64,000 bases of DNA from Ottelia alismoides (Eukaryota > Streptophyta > Magnoliopsida > Alismatales > Hydrocharitaceae): assembly GCA_037367405.1 (NCBI GenBank), contig JAZKJV010003370.1:186001-250000 (forward strand), written 5' to 3'. Every line of letters begins with the position of its first letter. Position 1 is the stretch's first letter. The notes beneath the pieces are model-generated. The model did no database searches. It saw only the letters and a list, made by a program, of their open reading frames with translations, and had not been told where the DNA came from. Made by a program: the position numbers and the translations under genes. Of this stretch, positions 12,556-24,646 are shown piece after piece.

Positions 12556-13574
12556 CCTGCCTGTTTCTGCCATATGCTCCAAGATTTTCCATAAAACGTA
12601 TTCTTGTTCAGATAACTTCCTCCACAGGCGGCACTGACTAACCCCTGCATCTCCGGGGTCATGCCACAGAACAAGGTCTGGCCTAAGATTGCCTTTGAAA
12701 TGTCATGGCATGGGCATTTCTGAATGAGGTCATTAAACCTATCCCAAGCTTCATGGAAAGGTTCAATGGGTCCATGGGAGAAACTCGCGATCTTCGTTCT
12801 CATTTGGTTAGTCCTACTGAGTGGGTAGAACTTCTTCAGAAAAAGGTCCTTGAACTGCATCCAGGTTGTACATATCACCCCGAGACTTTTCAGCCAATGT
12901 GCTGCCTTATCTCCTAAGGCAAACGGGGTGGCCTTCAGCCTAATGTAATCCTGGCCAACCCTAGGGTGACTAAGGTTGTTGCAAACCAGCTCGAAGTCTC
13001 TGAGGAAGGCATGTGGTTTATCGTTTGCATTTCCATTAAACTTTGGTAGCAGGCTAAGAAAGTGGGGCTTAAGCTCGAACGCTTCAGGGGGAACTGATGG
13101 TGCCAACCAACTGTGCATCTCATTTTCTGCTGGGTTATAAGCATCAACCATCGGTCGGTCAATTCCTCCTGCCGTAATTATCTTTCCTATCCTTGTCGTG
13201 AGATCCGCGTTCTGTTGTTCGGCAGTGGTGAGGCGAGCCAAGATTTGTTGTAATGGGCCATCTCTGTGTTCCTCATCATCCGGGTGTTTCTTAGGTGGTA
13301 TCTTGTCTTCTAGCCCTGGGAAATGGAAATGGTCTTGGTTAGAAGACAAATCTAGGAAGGGATTCTTACCGAGGCGATGGTCTTCCTTGATAAGCACAGA
13401 GGAGAGGAAAGGGTTGGTTTGAGAGTAGCCACCATGGGTTTGAGCGATCCATAACTCAAGAGGGTCATGAGCTCTGGGTGGTCCAAGTTGTGCTTGGGCC
13501 GGTGAAGATGAGTTTCGTGGGGGGCTCAGAGAGAGATTGGCGAATAAGGAGTCGATATCCCACCAGTCAGACAT
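12556..13574 (-). pseudogene. gag: Athila-like gag of the second family, cut by the left element
   Basis: I choose the ATG at 13574 (MSDWWDIDSLFANLSLSP) because the second copy starts at the corresponding ATG at 37665 (MSDWGDIDSLF). The frame is open for about 340 residues. It holds an N-terminal acidic/proline linker, a coiled-coil-like QQILARLTTAEQQNADL segment, and the capsid-type domain with AFELKPHFLSLLPKFNGNAN, KAAHWLKSLGVICTTWMQF, and FHEAWDRFNDLIQKCPCHD. It ends abruptly after IWQKQAG at 12556, where the LTR of the left element begins; the rest of gag is expected beyond the left edge. Unlike the sister copy it has no frameshift up to the break. Confidence 0.85.
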
Positions 13575-14968
13575 CTTGGATTGGCAAGAAGAATCGGGAG
13601 TTCTATGTGAAGATAGGATTTTACTCCTACCTGAAGCAAGCAATTAAATCCAAAACCCTGTATTTTCACACTCAGCACGGTGAAGGACCCGAAACTGAGT
13701 CTGATTAGTCTGGTTGATTTTAAGTGTGATTTTCAAGCAAAATAGAAAGGAGTTACGCGGCCTATAGGGAAGTTGGCTTAAAGCCGGATGCGTCTTCCCT
13801 GTTTATCCTGTCGCCTAAGATACCGACGGTCCTTCCTTTCTTCGCACTTATCACAAGTTGATGGATTCAAAGACCTGCCCCGATCTACCAGCAAGCAGGC
13901 GGAGGCTGACAAGGCCGAAACTTCACCCCGGGGGGTTACTGGCAACTTGTCACGAAGTACCGCAATTTCACCCCTATCTACCTGAGACAGGAGGAGGCTA
14001 CTTGGTACTAGTCAGTGAACATGAATAATTCAACTTGTGATATTTGCTAGGATTAGTTGGCACGTGATATGGAAGGCGGGGATTTTGGGCTCTGCCTTAA
14101 GGTGTTCACACACTCAAGTACCCTCACTCAGCATGAAAACAAGGTCGGGGATTAATCTCCCGCAAGCAGAATTTCCGATTTTATTGATTTTTTAGTCAAT
14201 AATGTTAGCAGTCCCGGTTTTAAGTTAAGTTATCAATTGTTAAGTCCAATCCACACAGCACGCCTATCGTCCAGTCCCAATTTCCTTTTACTTAAGTTTG
14301 AAAAACTAAGACAGAGAAATCGAGAAAAGCCGATGCACGAAAAAATCAATGATGCATATGTTGAGTGAAGAAAACTTACAGTGATCCCTTCGCTTTATGC
14401 AAAATGCAAAACCGAATTGAAAGCTTTTATACTGCATGCAAATGTAGGCGACAAAATCCGCTCCTAAACAAGCGGTTCTATTAGCGAGTGAAGCACATGT
14501 TTGATTTGACTAGATATGCAGTCTAAGTGCATCTTTTAAGTGATGTGCGGTCCTAAAGAATTACAAGCACAAGCAAATCCTAGAGTGGCTCGAGGAGCCG
14601 CTAGTGCAAGCCTATTCTAAAAATTCAATCCACGCAGCACACGGGGACACGGTTCCATTATGTTTACACACGCGAGAACCCGAACGAGAACCGCTGGAAA
14701 TAATACAAAAAAATGAAAAAATAAGAAAAAGGAAAAATTACAATTCCTCACAAATCACTCAAGAAGTTCAAAAATACAAGTTCCTCGAAGCATCTTCGAC
14801 TCCTCGTGTTCCTCGCATAAAAACAAATTGAGGTCAGATAGAGGACGATACAAAAATATTCAAAAAAATTAAATGACAGAAAAATATTCACAAGAACACC
14901 GAGGTTCAGACTACCCGGGGATGAAAAATCAGACACTAAAAAATTAACTACCAATTAACCTAAGTCGT
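13575..14968 (-). other. Leader of the second-family element
   Basis: Untranslated leader between primer site and gag, closely matching 37666-39061 of the sister copy throughout by eye, with point differences and small indels. No supported gene. Confidence 0.7.
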
Positions 14969-14989
14969 GCCTCCCAAGCAATGGCGCCA
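14969..14989 (-). other. Degraded primer binding site (tRNA-Asp type)
   Basis: The minus strand reads TGGCGCCATTGCTTGGGAGG. Compared with the sister site (39062-39082) it has one extra substitution cluster (CTTGG for CCGGG). It lies 3 bp from the LTR end at 14993. Confidence 0.8.
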
Positions 14990-17332
14990 TTTTGATCAGG
15001 CCTCGTACTACCCTTGTTAATTTAATCAAATTAATGGTCAAATTAATTTTGTATCATTCGTTGCAGCCAGGTAATGCGGACTAATCAAAAACCACTTTCA
15101 ATTAAAGTTTAATTAATTTCGAGCGGTAATTTTTTTTATTTGGGCAAGCCCAAGGTCGAACTCAAGGAGGCAGTTGTCTCCTTAGGAAGATTTTAAGCAA
15201 ATTTAAGAGATCGGATTTTCAGAAGATATTTTTCAACAATTTTTCATGAAATTTAAAAGAAAACAATGCAATATCGAGCCAGTGTACACGTTAATTTAGA
15301 AAAAGTGGTCAAATTGATTCTATAAATTATGAAACTTGGCCAGATAGTGAAATGCAATGAAATTAAGCCACCCTATTTTTTTGGATTTTTCTGATACTAT
15401 ATGAATTTACTGTGAATTAAATCTGAATGCAAGGTGATTTTGACTAAATTAATTTTAATAAATACCAAATCACGATATTTTCAGATATAAAAATTATCCT
15501 AGATATCTAAGTGTGAAGAATTTAGGAAAATTAATAAACCTAAATTTCTATGTGAAATGGACCTAATAAAAATGATTTAAGAAAATCACAAAATGATTCA
15601 TTCATGCCTCGGGATGTGTGCAAATGAGTTGATTTTTGGGCACATTGTAAACTCAATTATCTTAGATCTAATGTGAATTTATGGGGATTTTGGAGTAACA
15701 GAGAATTTACTACAAATTAAAAGGCATAAATGGGCAAAATATAGCAAAATTTAACCAATTAATTCATGATAAATTCTAGTGATATCACAAAAATAAGACA
15801 TGTGCCGCATATGAAAGAGGACAAGTTAAGCTATACAATGCAATTTTCAAAGTTGAAAAATGATGTCAAATGAATGCCTAAAGATACGTGCAAAGACAGG
15901 GGCCTAACTGTAAATGCAGAAAATAAAATTGCTACAAATTAAACATGCTGACAGGGACTAATATGCAATTACCTATAATAAGGGGGCATGTATGCAAAAT
16001 GCCCACAAAACACGTGTGCCTAACGTAGTGCTCCTGATAGGGACTGGAATGCAAATATCAAAACTTCCAGGGGCCTCGATGCAAAATTCCTAGACCACAC
16101 GTGAAAGACACATGAGGTCCCAGGTTCAGTTGACTTCGGAGGCTCGGGTGGAGGCTCAGGGGCTCTGGAGGCTCGGACTTGGCTTGGTGAAGCTTCGGAG
16201 GCTCCGAGCCTAAAGGTCGGGGCGGAGGCTCGAAGGTGACCACGTGGCGCCTACTAGACCGCTAGATCGAGTGACGATCTAATAGTGGAAGATAGCTGGA
16301 GACGTGGCACGTCTAGATTCGTCAGAACATGTGAAGATCTAACGGCGGAGGATGGCTTCTGAGATGAAGGCGTGGACGATCAATGCCCGTTGGATCAAGA
16401 TGAATCCAACGGCATCTAAAGCTCGGGGTGAGTGGCGACGTGGCGTGCTCTGGTGCGTAGGATCCTCCTGATCTGACGGTTGTGCATTGAGGGCTACATG
16501 GCTTCCTCAGAACCGTCCGATCAAGGGGATCGGACGGCTGCTGTGCTTCCTTCTCAAAGGGTCCGCTGCCTCTTGCAGCGGAGGTGGCTGCGCTCCGGCG
16601 AAGAAGCTCTAGCTCTGCCTCCTCCTCAGGTCGTAGATAAAGGTCGTCAGCGGCTTCTGAGCACTTGGGAAGGATCGTGGAAGTGTGGCGGAGCTCTCGG
16701 GGGTCTCAGCTGCGGATGAGGTGGTCTGGAGAGTGGCGACGGCGAAGCTCGAAGGAGCTCCGATGATGCGTCCGACCAATCAAAGATGGAGTAACTGCAG
16801 GGGGTTAGTTTAATAGCCGAGGCATGCGACGTGATCGTGGAGTGAACGTGAGTGCAGTGTGAGGCCTGAGGGGCGATGAGGCGTCCGGTGTGAGGCCAAG
16901 GTGGCGGAGCTCACGTCGGCGTGAGGTGAAGTGAGTGGTCTGAGAAGATGGAAGGGTGCGCGAGGGTGCTAGCTCCAAGGCGAAGCTTGGAGGAAGGTCA
17001 GATGAGCGTGAAGTTGCTCGAGGGCGGCGAATAAATTCCGAGAAAAAGCAAGAAAAAGAAGAAGAAGATCGTGAGGGAGATGGAGGCATCTACCTGGGAA
17101 GTGGAGCTTAAATTTGTGCTTCTGGTCGTCGCTCGAAGGCCGGTAGAAGGTTTTGAGCTCATACGGCTCACGGAGGAGGCTGCGACACGGCGGGGATGGC
17201 CGTGTATCTCGCCGAAGATGGAACTCGGTCGTCGCTCAACGTCACCTCAAATTGTTGTCACCAAATTGAAGGTCGGAGCTAGGAGTTTCTCTCTGGAAGG
17301 GCAGATAGGGCTGACGGTCGACAGTGGGGGCG

Positions 17333-17340
17333 TATTTATA
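17333..17340 (-). promoter_or_regulatory. Candidate TATA box in the central LTR
   Basis: Minus strand TATAAATACG, flanked by GC-rich sequence; identical in position and context to 41441-41448 in the sister LTR. RNA would run toward lower coordinates, through R/U5 and the primer site. Confidence 0.6.
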
Positions 17341-18077
17341 GGTGGAAGGTGACGGCGTAGGTGGCAAAGTGATGGAGTTGGTGGACATCGTCGAGCGAGG
17401 TGAGGGGAGTTCATGCTGCTCGAGGGGGTCGGCGAGGATGAGGGAAGAGTGGGGTACAACATGGTGGTGACAGGAGGCAGAGAGAGTGGTCGGAGTGGCT
17501 CCCAAAATAGGAAGGGAGCGGCACGCGCGCAAGGTGGGTGACGTGGGGCGTGGGCCAATCGGGAGGTAAGAGACGATGTCTTGACCGTTGGATCGAGCGA
17601 TCAAACAGTCAGGAGAAGGGCGCGATGGGGTGGCTACGATCAGATCAGAGGGCCGAGATCGAAGGGTTGTGATAGAGCCAAGTGGAGGGCGTAGGTAAAG
17701 GCGCTAATGTGCGGCTTAGATGATGCCCTGGGATTTGATTGAATGGTAGAGATTAAGGCCAAGATGGATGGTGGAGATTAAGAGGAAAAGGCGGGCATCG
17801 AAGGGTGCGGATGCAGCCACGTGGTGCAAGGAGGGCGCGGTGCTGGCGGACGGCCTGGATTGGATCCCAGGCTTGATCGAATGGCTGAGACGTGCTGCGA
17901 TGATGGAAGACCCAGATCAAGAGAGAGGGCGGGCGATCGGACGGCGGAGATGGAAGGTGCATGGAGTGCAAAGGAGCGGGCCGCGTGGCGCAATCAGAGG
18001 GCGCCACATGGCCTTCTCTGAATGGCTGAGAAAGAAAATGAAATTAAAGAGAGGAGGCAGAATTTGGAAAAACTCAA

Positions 18078-18122
18078 AACATGAAAGTTGTAGATCTCGA
18101 TGAGATCTAAAAGTTTCATGTT
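18078..18122. repeat. Imperfect hairpin in the central LTR
   Basis: The arms are AACATGAAAGTTGTAGATCTC and its near-complement, separated by GAT. The equivalent hairpin in the sister LTR is at 42186-42230, and a related sequence is at 54905-54945 in the plus-strand LTR. Conservation between LTR families suggests a functional LTR motif; its role is unknown. Confidence 0.7.
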
Positions 18123-18679
18123 GATAGAAAATGGAGATGAGGTCAAATAAGATACAAAAATACAAGAGTACAAATATACATACATATAGTACACAAAGAG
18201 GCCCAAAAACCCAAGTTTTGCATACGAGCTCCTATCTGAATGAAATTGGCTTCATTTTAAAGGTCTCTGAATGTGGGTTAATCTGAAAGTGAGTAGACCT
18301 AATTCGGAGGTTGTATGAGAGAGATGTGGGCATTCTAAGATCTGGGGTCTCCAAGTGGGTTTGGGATTTTTATTGGGTAATTCACAAGCTAAGAATTTTT
18401 GGCCTTTTCTTTATATTATTAACTAATAATATACTCTGTATAAGGAGGGTTTTATTGACTTTTGGAGGTGGTATAAAATACAGATAATTATGCGAATAAT
18501 TTAAAAGTGAATTTTACAGATGAATTGGCTTCTTATTTAATGCAATTATGAATGCTAAAATGCATTAATTATAGCATGTATGAATGCTATTTATGCAAGA
18601 TAAGGTAAAATATGCTACTAAATACTCGGGAACAAGGCTCTATTTTCAACTTTAAGAGTGATGAATTACAGATTCATCA

Positions 18680-18693
18680 ACCCCCTATACTTA
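18680..18693 (-). other. Polypurine tract of the Athila-like element
   Basis: Minus strand TAAGTATAGGGGGT immediately before the LTR start TGATGAATC. Polypurine tracts prime plus-strand DNA synthesis during reverse transcription. Similar sequences recur upstream at 20049-20407. Confidence 0.8.
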
Positions 18694-20628
18694 AACCTTG
18701 CTCGTCCCTGAGCAACTAAATGGAATGCAAGAGTGAAATGATTTTGGGTTCCATACCAAGTTCATGAACAAAAGTTGAAAGGAGCTTGACTCGACCTTTG
18801 GATTAGTTGTATGGCGGAACCTCATTGGGACCTGAACTTAAGACCTAACTGACTTCAAGTTCCACAAGTCTCCTATTCAAGACTCCTCAATAGTCAGGTC
18901 AGAACAAATCCTCATACGCAAATTTCTGATGACTATGATTCTTACTTGTACTGTGTAAGTGAAATGTAACTCCCCACATCAGAAATGAACAGCCTCCTCT
19001 AACAAGGTAACTCAAATAACCCGGTCTAGTAACTCTTTCCTCGAGGAACGAGGTATTCCCTTCTAAGTTCAAGTGTGACCAGCTTCGGAGGAGGGGGTAG
19101 AGAGAAGAATGGACGGTAGCCAGTGTAGCTACCTATCCTGGGATGCCTGACCAGTGTAGCCAAGTCATCCAGCTGCATTTCTTTGCTAATATACATACTA
19201 TGACAGGTATTTTATTTTCACTTGGACCTGTCTGATTTTTTTGGAGTTTTTGCAATTTTTTTTCAAACTATATACAAGGGGCATCATGTACATCAGGAGT
19301 TTTTCCTCTTGAGCCGGTAGACTATCCCTCTTTTGAAGCATTATTGCAACCCACAACATCCCATCCTTAGATGTCAACATCACCAGACTAGGTTGAGATG
19401 CACTACCCTCCCTAGAGGAGGACGGATGTTTCCACCCGTGTGCTACTCCAAGCTAAAGGATTCTACCTCCTCACCACCTCATCGATGAAGAGCTACGTGC
19501 ATTGTGCTTGTCCAAGTTAGGTCATTATCTAAAAGAATCATACGTGTGCACGAGATATTCTACTTAGACTAATCAAGATGACATGTGAACATAGACTTGC
19601 AGACTCAAAGAATTAAGTCACTTGACCTGAGAAATCTTAACTCCAGTTCCTATAAGGTTCCTCTGAAATTAGGTGGATTAAGGTCAAATCAAGTCCATCC
19701 TCAATATCTACTCATAACTTGGTTCAGAACCCACTAGCTTTTCACCTTGCATATGCAAGATATGCAGATGAGATGTAGATGACATGCTATGAACAAAATG
19801 CAAGACTCTTTTCTTTTAAGATGCAGATATGATGTGAAAGAGTAAAATAAGAAGCCCTTTGATTTTTCCATTTTTTATCACAAACTCCGGTATACCTCCT
19901 ATGGTACAAGAGTATTATACATATTATACAAGTGTATTTTACAAAAATATTTCTCCAATTTTTACCCAGCCCGTAATTATTGTGTAATATATACACAAAT
20001 ATGTGAAAGTACGAGTTATGGGTCAAGTATATATGTAATATATACACGCCCCCTATACTTAGCGTGTGCTATGTCCTCATAGCACGGAAAGCGAGGAAAA
20101 AGACATAGCTCGTGCTAAGCGTAAGAGAGCCAAAGAAGTAAAAATGTATAGAAATCGTCCTTCCCCCCTATACTTAGGCTCTGGCAGCCTAAGTGTAGAA
20201 GAAGATCAAAAATGGGGTGGACGAGGTCAAGAGGAGAAGTGGATGAATATATACAAGGTGGGCATCGGTCCTCCTATACTTAGGCTCAGGCCAGCCTAAG
20301 TATAGGACGGGAGTGGTATGAGGATCGATGTGATCTGAAGGATGTATAGTGAATGGACTCGGGTGACTCACCCCCCCTATACTTAGGATCTTGTCATCCT
20401 AAGTATAATCGTATATAGAGATACATGAATGCTGGGGTAAACGATTAGAGTCGAGGGAGGGAGGTTTAGAATGTATAGGGATGATGGATATATACAAGGA
20501 TCGCGGTCTGAATCTTTCAAGATGCTGCTGATAGCGAGAGCTCACTGCTGCAAGGTCTCATGCGCGACTCTATGTGTATCTGCTAAATCTGTCTCGCGCA
20601 TGAATACTATCTTCTCAACATGGACTAA
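18694..20628 (-). other. 3' noncoding region between integrase and polypurine tract
   Basis: Nearly 2 kb without a supportable gene. Athila elements often carry an env-like frame here, but I see none. The region contains the hairpin series at 20049-20407. The remainder is unremarkable in composition. Confidence 0.6.
20049..20407 (-). repeat. Four PPT-like hairpin repeats, about 100-115 bp apart
   Basis: Four blocks begin with a C-run plus CTATACTTAG on the plus strand (20049, 20163, 20271, 20371). On the minus strand each ends in CTAAGTATAGG followed by G residues, resembling the true polypurine tract at 18680-18693. Three form short-loop hairpins: 20168-20180 with 20186-20198 (one mismatch), 20272-20286 with 20293-20307 (perfect 15-bp arms), and 20378-20389 with 20396-20407 (perfect 12-bp arms). 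The first forms a longer imperfect hairpin, 20059-20076 with about 20101-20120. Confidence 0.8.
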
Positions 20629-21859
20629 CTACTCATTGGTTTCGACGAAGTGTTTCAATAGTTGTCCATTCACTAGGAATGTCGGTGCGTCGTTTGCGAG
20701 ATCTGAGTTCTCAACACATCCACTATCATGCACCGCACAGACAATGAATGGGCCCATCCACTTGGACTTCAACTTGCCTTGGAAGACTTTCAGCCTTGCA
20801 TTGAACAACTATACCTTTTGTCCAGTAACAAAGGTCTTTCTTCTGATATATCTATCGTGCCAACGCTTCACCTTGTCCTTGTACACCAAACTGTTGTCGT
20901 ATGCTTGCTTTCTGACTTCCACAAGCTCATTCAGATCCATTTCTCTCTGCTTCTACCTTAGGTGTGTGTTCTAGTTGACCTTCTTGATTGCCCATTCTGA
21001 TTTGTGCACTAATTCTGTGGGCAAATGGCATGGCTTTCTGAATACCATCGAGAATGGGGAGGTTCCTAAAGGTGTCATAAGCTGACCTATAAGCCCATAG
21101 GACTTGATCCAAGATCTGAGACCAGTCCTTCCTGTCTGGGCAGACAAGCTTCTGCAATATAGTTTTCACCTCCCTATTCGCCACCTCAGCCATACCATTA
21201 GTCTGTGCGCGGTAAGGACTAGTGACACGGTGTTCGATGCTGTAATCCTTTAAAAGCTTCTTCACGTCTCAGTTCACAAAGTGGCTACCCCCATCTGATA
21301 TCAACATCTTGGGGATCCCGAACCTAGAGATGATATGATCTTTGATGAATTTACAGACAGTACTGCTATATACGGCTCGGGTCAGGATAGCCTCCACCCA
21401 TCTGGACAAGTAATCTACCGAAAGAAGGATGTACTCGAATCCATGGCTAACAAGGAATGGACCCATGAAGTCGATACCCCAGGCGTCAAAGACATCACAA
21501 ATGATGACAGGCTGCATTGGCATCTCATCCTTGGAACCAACGGTTCCTCTCATTCTCTGGCATACTGGGCACGACTTCGCAAAGGTGATGGCATCGCGAA
21601 ACAAAGTCGGCCGGTAAAAGCCACACTGAAGTACCATCCATGCGGTCCTCTTCCCAGAGTGGTGTCCTCCTACCTCCAAACTGTGGCTTAAAGAAAGGAC
21701 ACTCTAAAATTCCTCCTGAGGAATACACCGTCTCCAGACACAATCCGGTCCTTCAAAGAAAAGGATCGGATCCTCCCAGTGGTAATGTCTAGCATCCGAC
21801 TTGAGTCGGTCAATGTGGTTCTTGGGCCAATCCTCGGAAACCTTCTTGGAGACAAGATA
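20629..21859 (-). pseudogene. Integrase region of the Athila-like pol, broken
   Basis: Integrase inserts the cDNA copy into the chromosome. Visible parts in order: the zinc-binding part (EVGGHHSG, then SCPVCQRM), WGIDFMGPF with the first catalytic Asp, ISDGGSHFVN with the second, and MAEVANREVK with the Glu. The C-terminal domain reads FNARLKVFQGKL, SKWMGPFIV, and the frame stops at 20629 after HFVETNE. In-frame stops occur after GSHFVN (about 21268), after PQEEF (about 21705) and at GQKV (about 20815), with a further disruption around 20930. It is continuous with the reverse transcriptase region upstream. Inactive. Confidence 0.85.
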
Positions 21860-21861
21860 GT

Positions 21862-23213
21862 TCATGATATTGGCATACCATGGGAGTGATTCGACAACAA
21901 AATCGACTCTTCAGGGAAGGAGTCTCGAATTGATGAATCCTCGGAAGTATTAAGATCTTCGAGACATGAGAGATGATAAGCTACTACATTCTTCTTTCCA
22001 GGTTTATCACGAATGTCCAAGTCAAACTCCTGGATAAGTAGAATCCACCTAAGAAGATGCGCCTTCGCGTCCTTATTTTCCATTAAGTATCGTAGTGTTG
22101 TGTGGTCAGTGAACACAATTACCTTGGATCCAATTAAATGAGATCTGAACTTGTCCAAGGCAAACACTACCGCAAGCATTTCCTTCTCTGTAACTGTATA
22201 GTTACGCTGAGCGGTATCAAGCACTTTGCTTGCGTAGTGTATTGCAAACGGGATGCCATCCCTCCTCTGTCCTAACACAGCCCCAACAGCAAAGTCCGAG
22301 GCGTCCGTCATGATCTCAAAAGGCAGAGACCAATCTGGGGCTTGTAGGATCGGTGCGTCCATGATCATTCCTTGCAATTGATTAAAGGCCTCAAGACATT
22401 TGTGATCAACAATAAACTGCATGCCCTTGTTAAGCTCAGTTAGCGGACGGGCAATCTTAGAAAAATCCTGGATAAATCTCCGATAGAATCCGACATGCCC
22501 GAGGAAAGACCGCAACTGTTTAATGTTGGTTGGTGGATGGAGTCGTCTGATCACATCCACCTTGGCAGGGTCAACCTCCGTTTCTCTTTTGGAGATGACG
22601 TGCCCCAACACAATGCCCTCTGTTACCATGAAGTGACTTTTCTCCCAGGAGAGCACTAGATTTACCTCACAACATCTTTTGAGGACTCGGTCCAGATTCC
22701 TATGATAGGAATCGAAGGAATCGCCATAGACCAAGAAGTCGTCCATGAAGACTTCCAGGAATTCGCCGACCATTTCGTTGAATACAACAATCATGCACTT
22801 TTGAAAAGTACCGGGAGCATTGCATAACCCAAAGGGCATGTGCCTGAGCATAGGTACCCAAAGGGGCAAATGAAAGTGGTCTTTTCCTGGTCCTCCGGAT
22901 ATATGGCTACTTGATTGTAGCCTGAGAATCCATCCAAAAAGCAGAAGAATTCTTTCCCCGCTAATCTCTCTAGGATTTGATCAATGAATGGTAGGGGGAA
23001 ATGATCCTTCTTCATTGCAGCATTCAAGCATCTGTAATCCACACAGACGCGCCACGACGTGGGTACTCGCTTCACAATCTCCTCTCCATCTTCATTGGTG
23101 GTCGTCTGAATTCCCGACTTTTTCGGGACAACATGGATCGGGGCCATCCATTTGGAGTCGGAGATGGAATAAATGAAATCCGCATTGCACCATTTCTCTA
23201 TCTCCTTCCTCAC
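21862..23213 (-). pseudogene. Reverse transcriptase and RNase H of the Athila-like pol, frameshifted
   Basis: The first part (23213-22870) carries WMAPIHVVPKKSG, the TSWRVCVDYRCLN block and [10 protein letters not shown] (first catalytic Asp). A frameshift near 22850 moves to the frame containing [17 protein letters not shown], the catalytic box FMDDFLVYG, and [19 protein letters not shown]. RNase H follows with [31 protein letters not shown] and [11 protein letters not shown]. The order RT, RNase H, integrase is that of Ty3/gypsy. The single frameshift is the main lesion here. Confidence 0.9.
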
Positions 23214-23275
23214 TACCTATCGTAAATTTGGATTCAATGAACGTTGGAATTCGCGAGAGGGTTTAGCTTCATTCT

Positions 23276-24062
23276 CTAAATAGATATGGGCGAACACAGA
23301 GCGGGATTTATTCCGTGGAGATCGGAGATGCTACAGCCTATGGCCTTGCAGTTTTTCTCCAAGATCTCTAGCAAGCAAGATTCCTGCTTCTCGGTCAATC
23401 GCGAACTGATGATGACCGGATATTTCTTCTCTTTTCCTGCAAGGAAGGTATATTTGAGTGTTGTGGGTAAGGGCTTAAGCTCAGGTAATGTGTGATCATC
23501 GAGGAAGTCTGGCTCAATCAAAACTGGTTCAGTGTTGAAAGTGGTCGGATCTGTCTCTGAAATTACTGCCACCCAGTCATTCGGCTCTGGAGTCGGATCG
23601 TCAAAGGTCTCCATGCAATCGGTGAAAGCCACTTCCAAATCATCATCCTCATCTTTTGATTGTCCTAAAGAAGGAAGGACTAACATGCCCAGCTGGGCCT
23701 CTAAGTCATCGAAGATGTAGGGGGATGCAAATTCTGAGATGTACTTGTTTCTAAGGACCTCGCAAACTGACTCATGCACTAGATCTTCTCCAGAGGGGAG
23801 GGACTCATCGGTGTTGGCTGGGTTCTGCCTCCATGGCCCAACAGTGTCTACGTGAATACAGTCTGCTTCGGATGAAGAGTACTCTGTGTTAGATTCAGAA
23901 TCTGGTCTCTGCCATCTGGTCTGCTTCATCTCAAGTTCCTCATCTTCGCCTGGAGTTTGGAACTGGATCTTCCCAATCTTATAATCGAACAAGGCCCCTG
24001 CTGTTCTGAGGAAGGGCCTTCCTAATATAATTTGGGAATCTCTCCAATTACGAGGGGTCTCC
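23276..24062 (-). pseudogene. Athila-like pol: end of protease and linker, downstream of the copia insertion
   Basis: Resumes the protease frame interrupted at 34772. Directly after the insertion site it reads IILGRPFLRTAGALFDYKIG, the conserved end of Athila proteases. An acidic linker follows, then LKYTFLAGKEKKYPVIISS and LTEKQESCLLEILEKN, which precede the reverse transcriptase in this family. A stop at 23276 separates it from the RT frame at 23213. The apparent ORF extension from 24063 to 24238 is copia LTR sequence. Confidence 0.85.
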
Positions 24063-24067
24063 ATATC
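24063..24067. repeat. Target site duplication ATATC, left copy
   Basis: ATATC directly precedes the copia LTR at 24068 and recurs at 34767-34771 directly after the other LTR. Five base pairs is the usual duplication length for this superfamily. Confidence 0.9.
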
Positions 24068-24570
24068 TGAAGGATATGGAGAGATCCTCAAGCGCATCAC
24101 GGAAGCATGAGCGTCGTATCGGATACAACGAAGAACGACTAGTCGTACTAGTTGTTCGGTGCAGCGGAATTTAAAAATTTTATTCGATGAAACCACATGA
24201 TCCAAGAACCATTCTCGGATCGTTTCATCTATAACCACAACAAGTATAATGCAATACCTCTTGAAGCGTGGTTGATCGAGTCTCTAAGAGAAGAGACCTC
24301 CTGTCTCAAGTCCGATCGTCGGAGAGATCGCTTGCGAGTGCGGGGATGAACCGCGATGTCCTCGCAATCCAAGAAGTCGATCCAAGCGCGGTTGCTCCTG
24401 ATCTCGTCGCACGAGATCGAACGTCTTCTTCACGGGCAAAGCACTCGAAGTAGACGGAGAACCGCAGAGCGTCGAAGCGGTAGCACGAGGGCGCGGGCGT
24501 CGACGTTTTTCTCTCCACCAAGGTGGACGGCCACCAAGAAGAAGGGGGAGAGAGGGCTGTCGAGTATGAG

Positions 24571-24594
24571 AGAAAGAGAGAGAGAGAGAGAGAT
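24571..24594. repeat. GA microsatellite in the copia 3' LTR
   Basis: A GAGAGA run that is shorter in the 5' LTR (about 32743-32758). This is a length difference acquired since insertion. Confidence 0.8.
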
Positions 24595-24637
24595 TTGCTA
24601 CAATAGCATATCTAAAGAGAGAGCCAAGTATGCCTCT

Positions 24638-24646
24638 CTATTTATA
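24638..24646 (-). promoter_or_regulatory. Candidate TATA box, copia 3' LTR
   Basis: Minus strand TATAAATAG within CCCTATAAATAGAGAGG; identical at 32814-32822 in the 5' LTR, where it would drive the genomic RNA. Confidence 0.6.

Larger units (their letters stand above)
14993..18679 (-). repeat. Central LTR (3,687 bp) shared by two Athila-like copies
   Basis: Starts TGATCAGGCC and ends CAGATTCATCA on the plus strand. A primer site lies left of it and a polypurine tract right of it, so it serves as 5' LTR of the left copy and 3' LTR of the right copy. It has a GC-rich core (16130-18010) and AT-rich flanks. Long ORFs in the core occur on both strands and are not recognisable proteins. Confidence 0.85.

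Noticed and set aside
20471..20974. 167-codon plus-strand open frame
   Set aside because: It is antisense to the integrase C-terminal region, whose minus-strand frame contains FNARLKVFQGKL and SKWMGPFIV.
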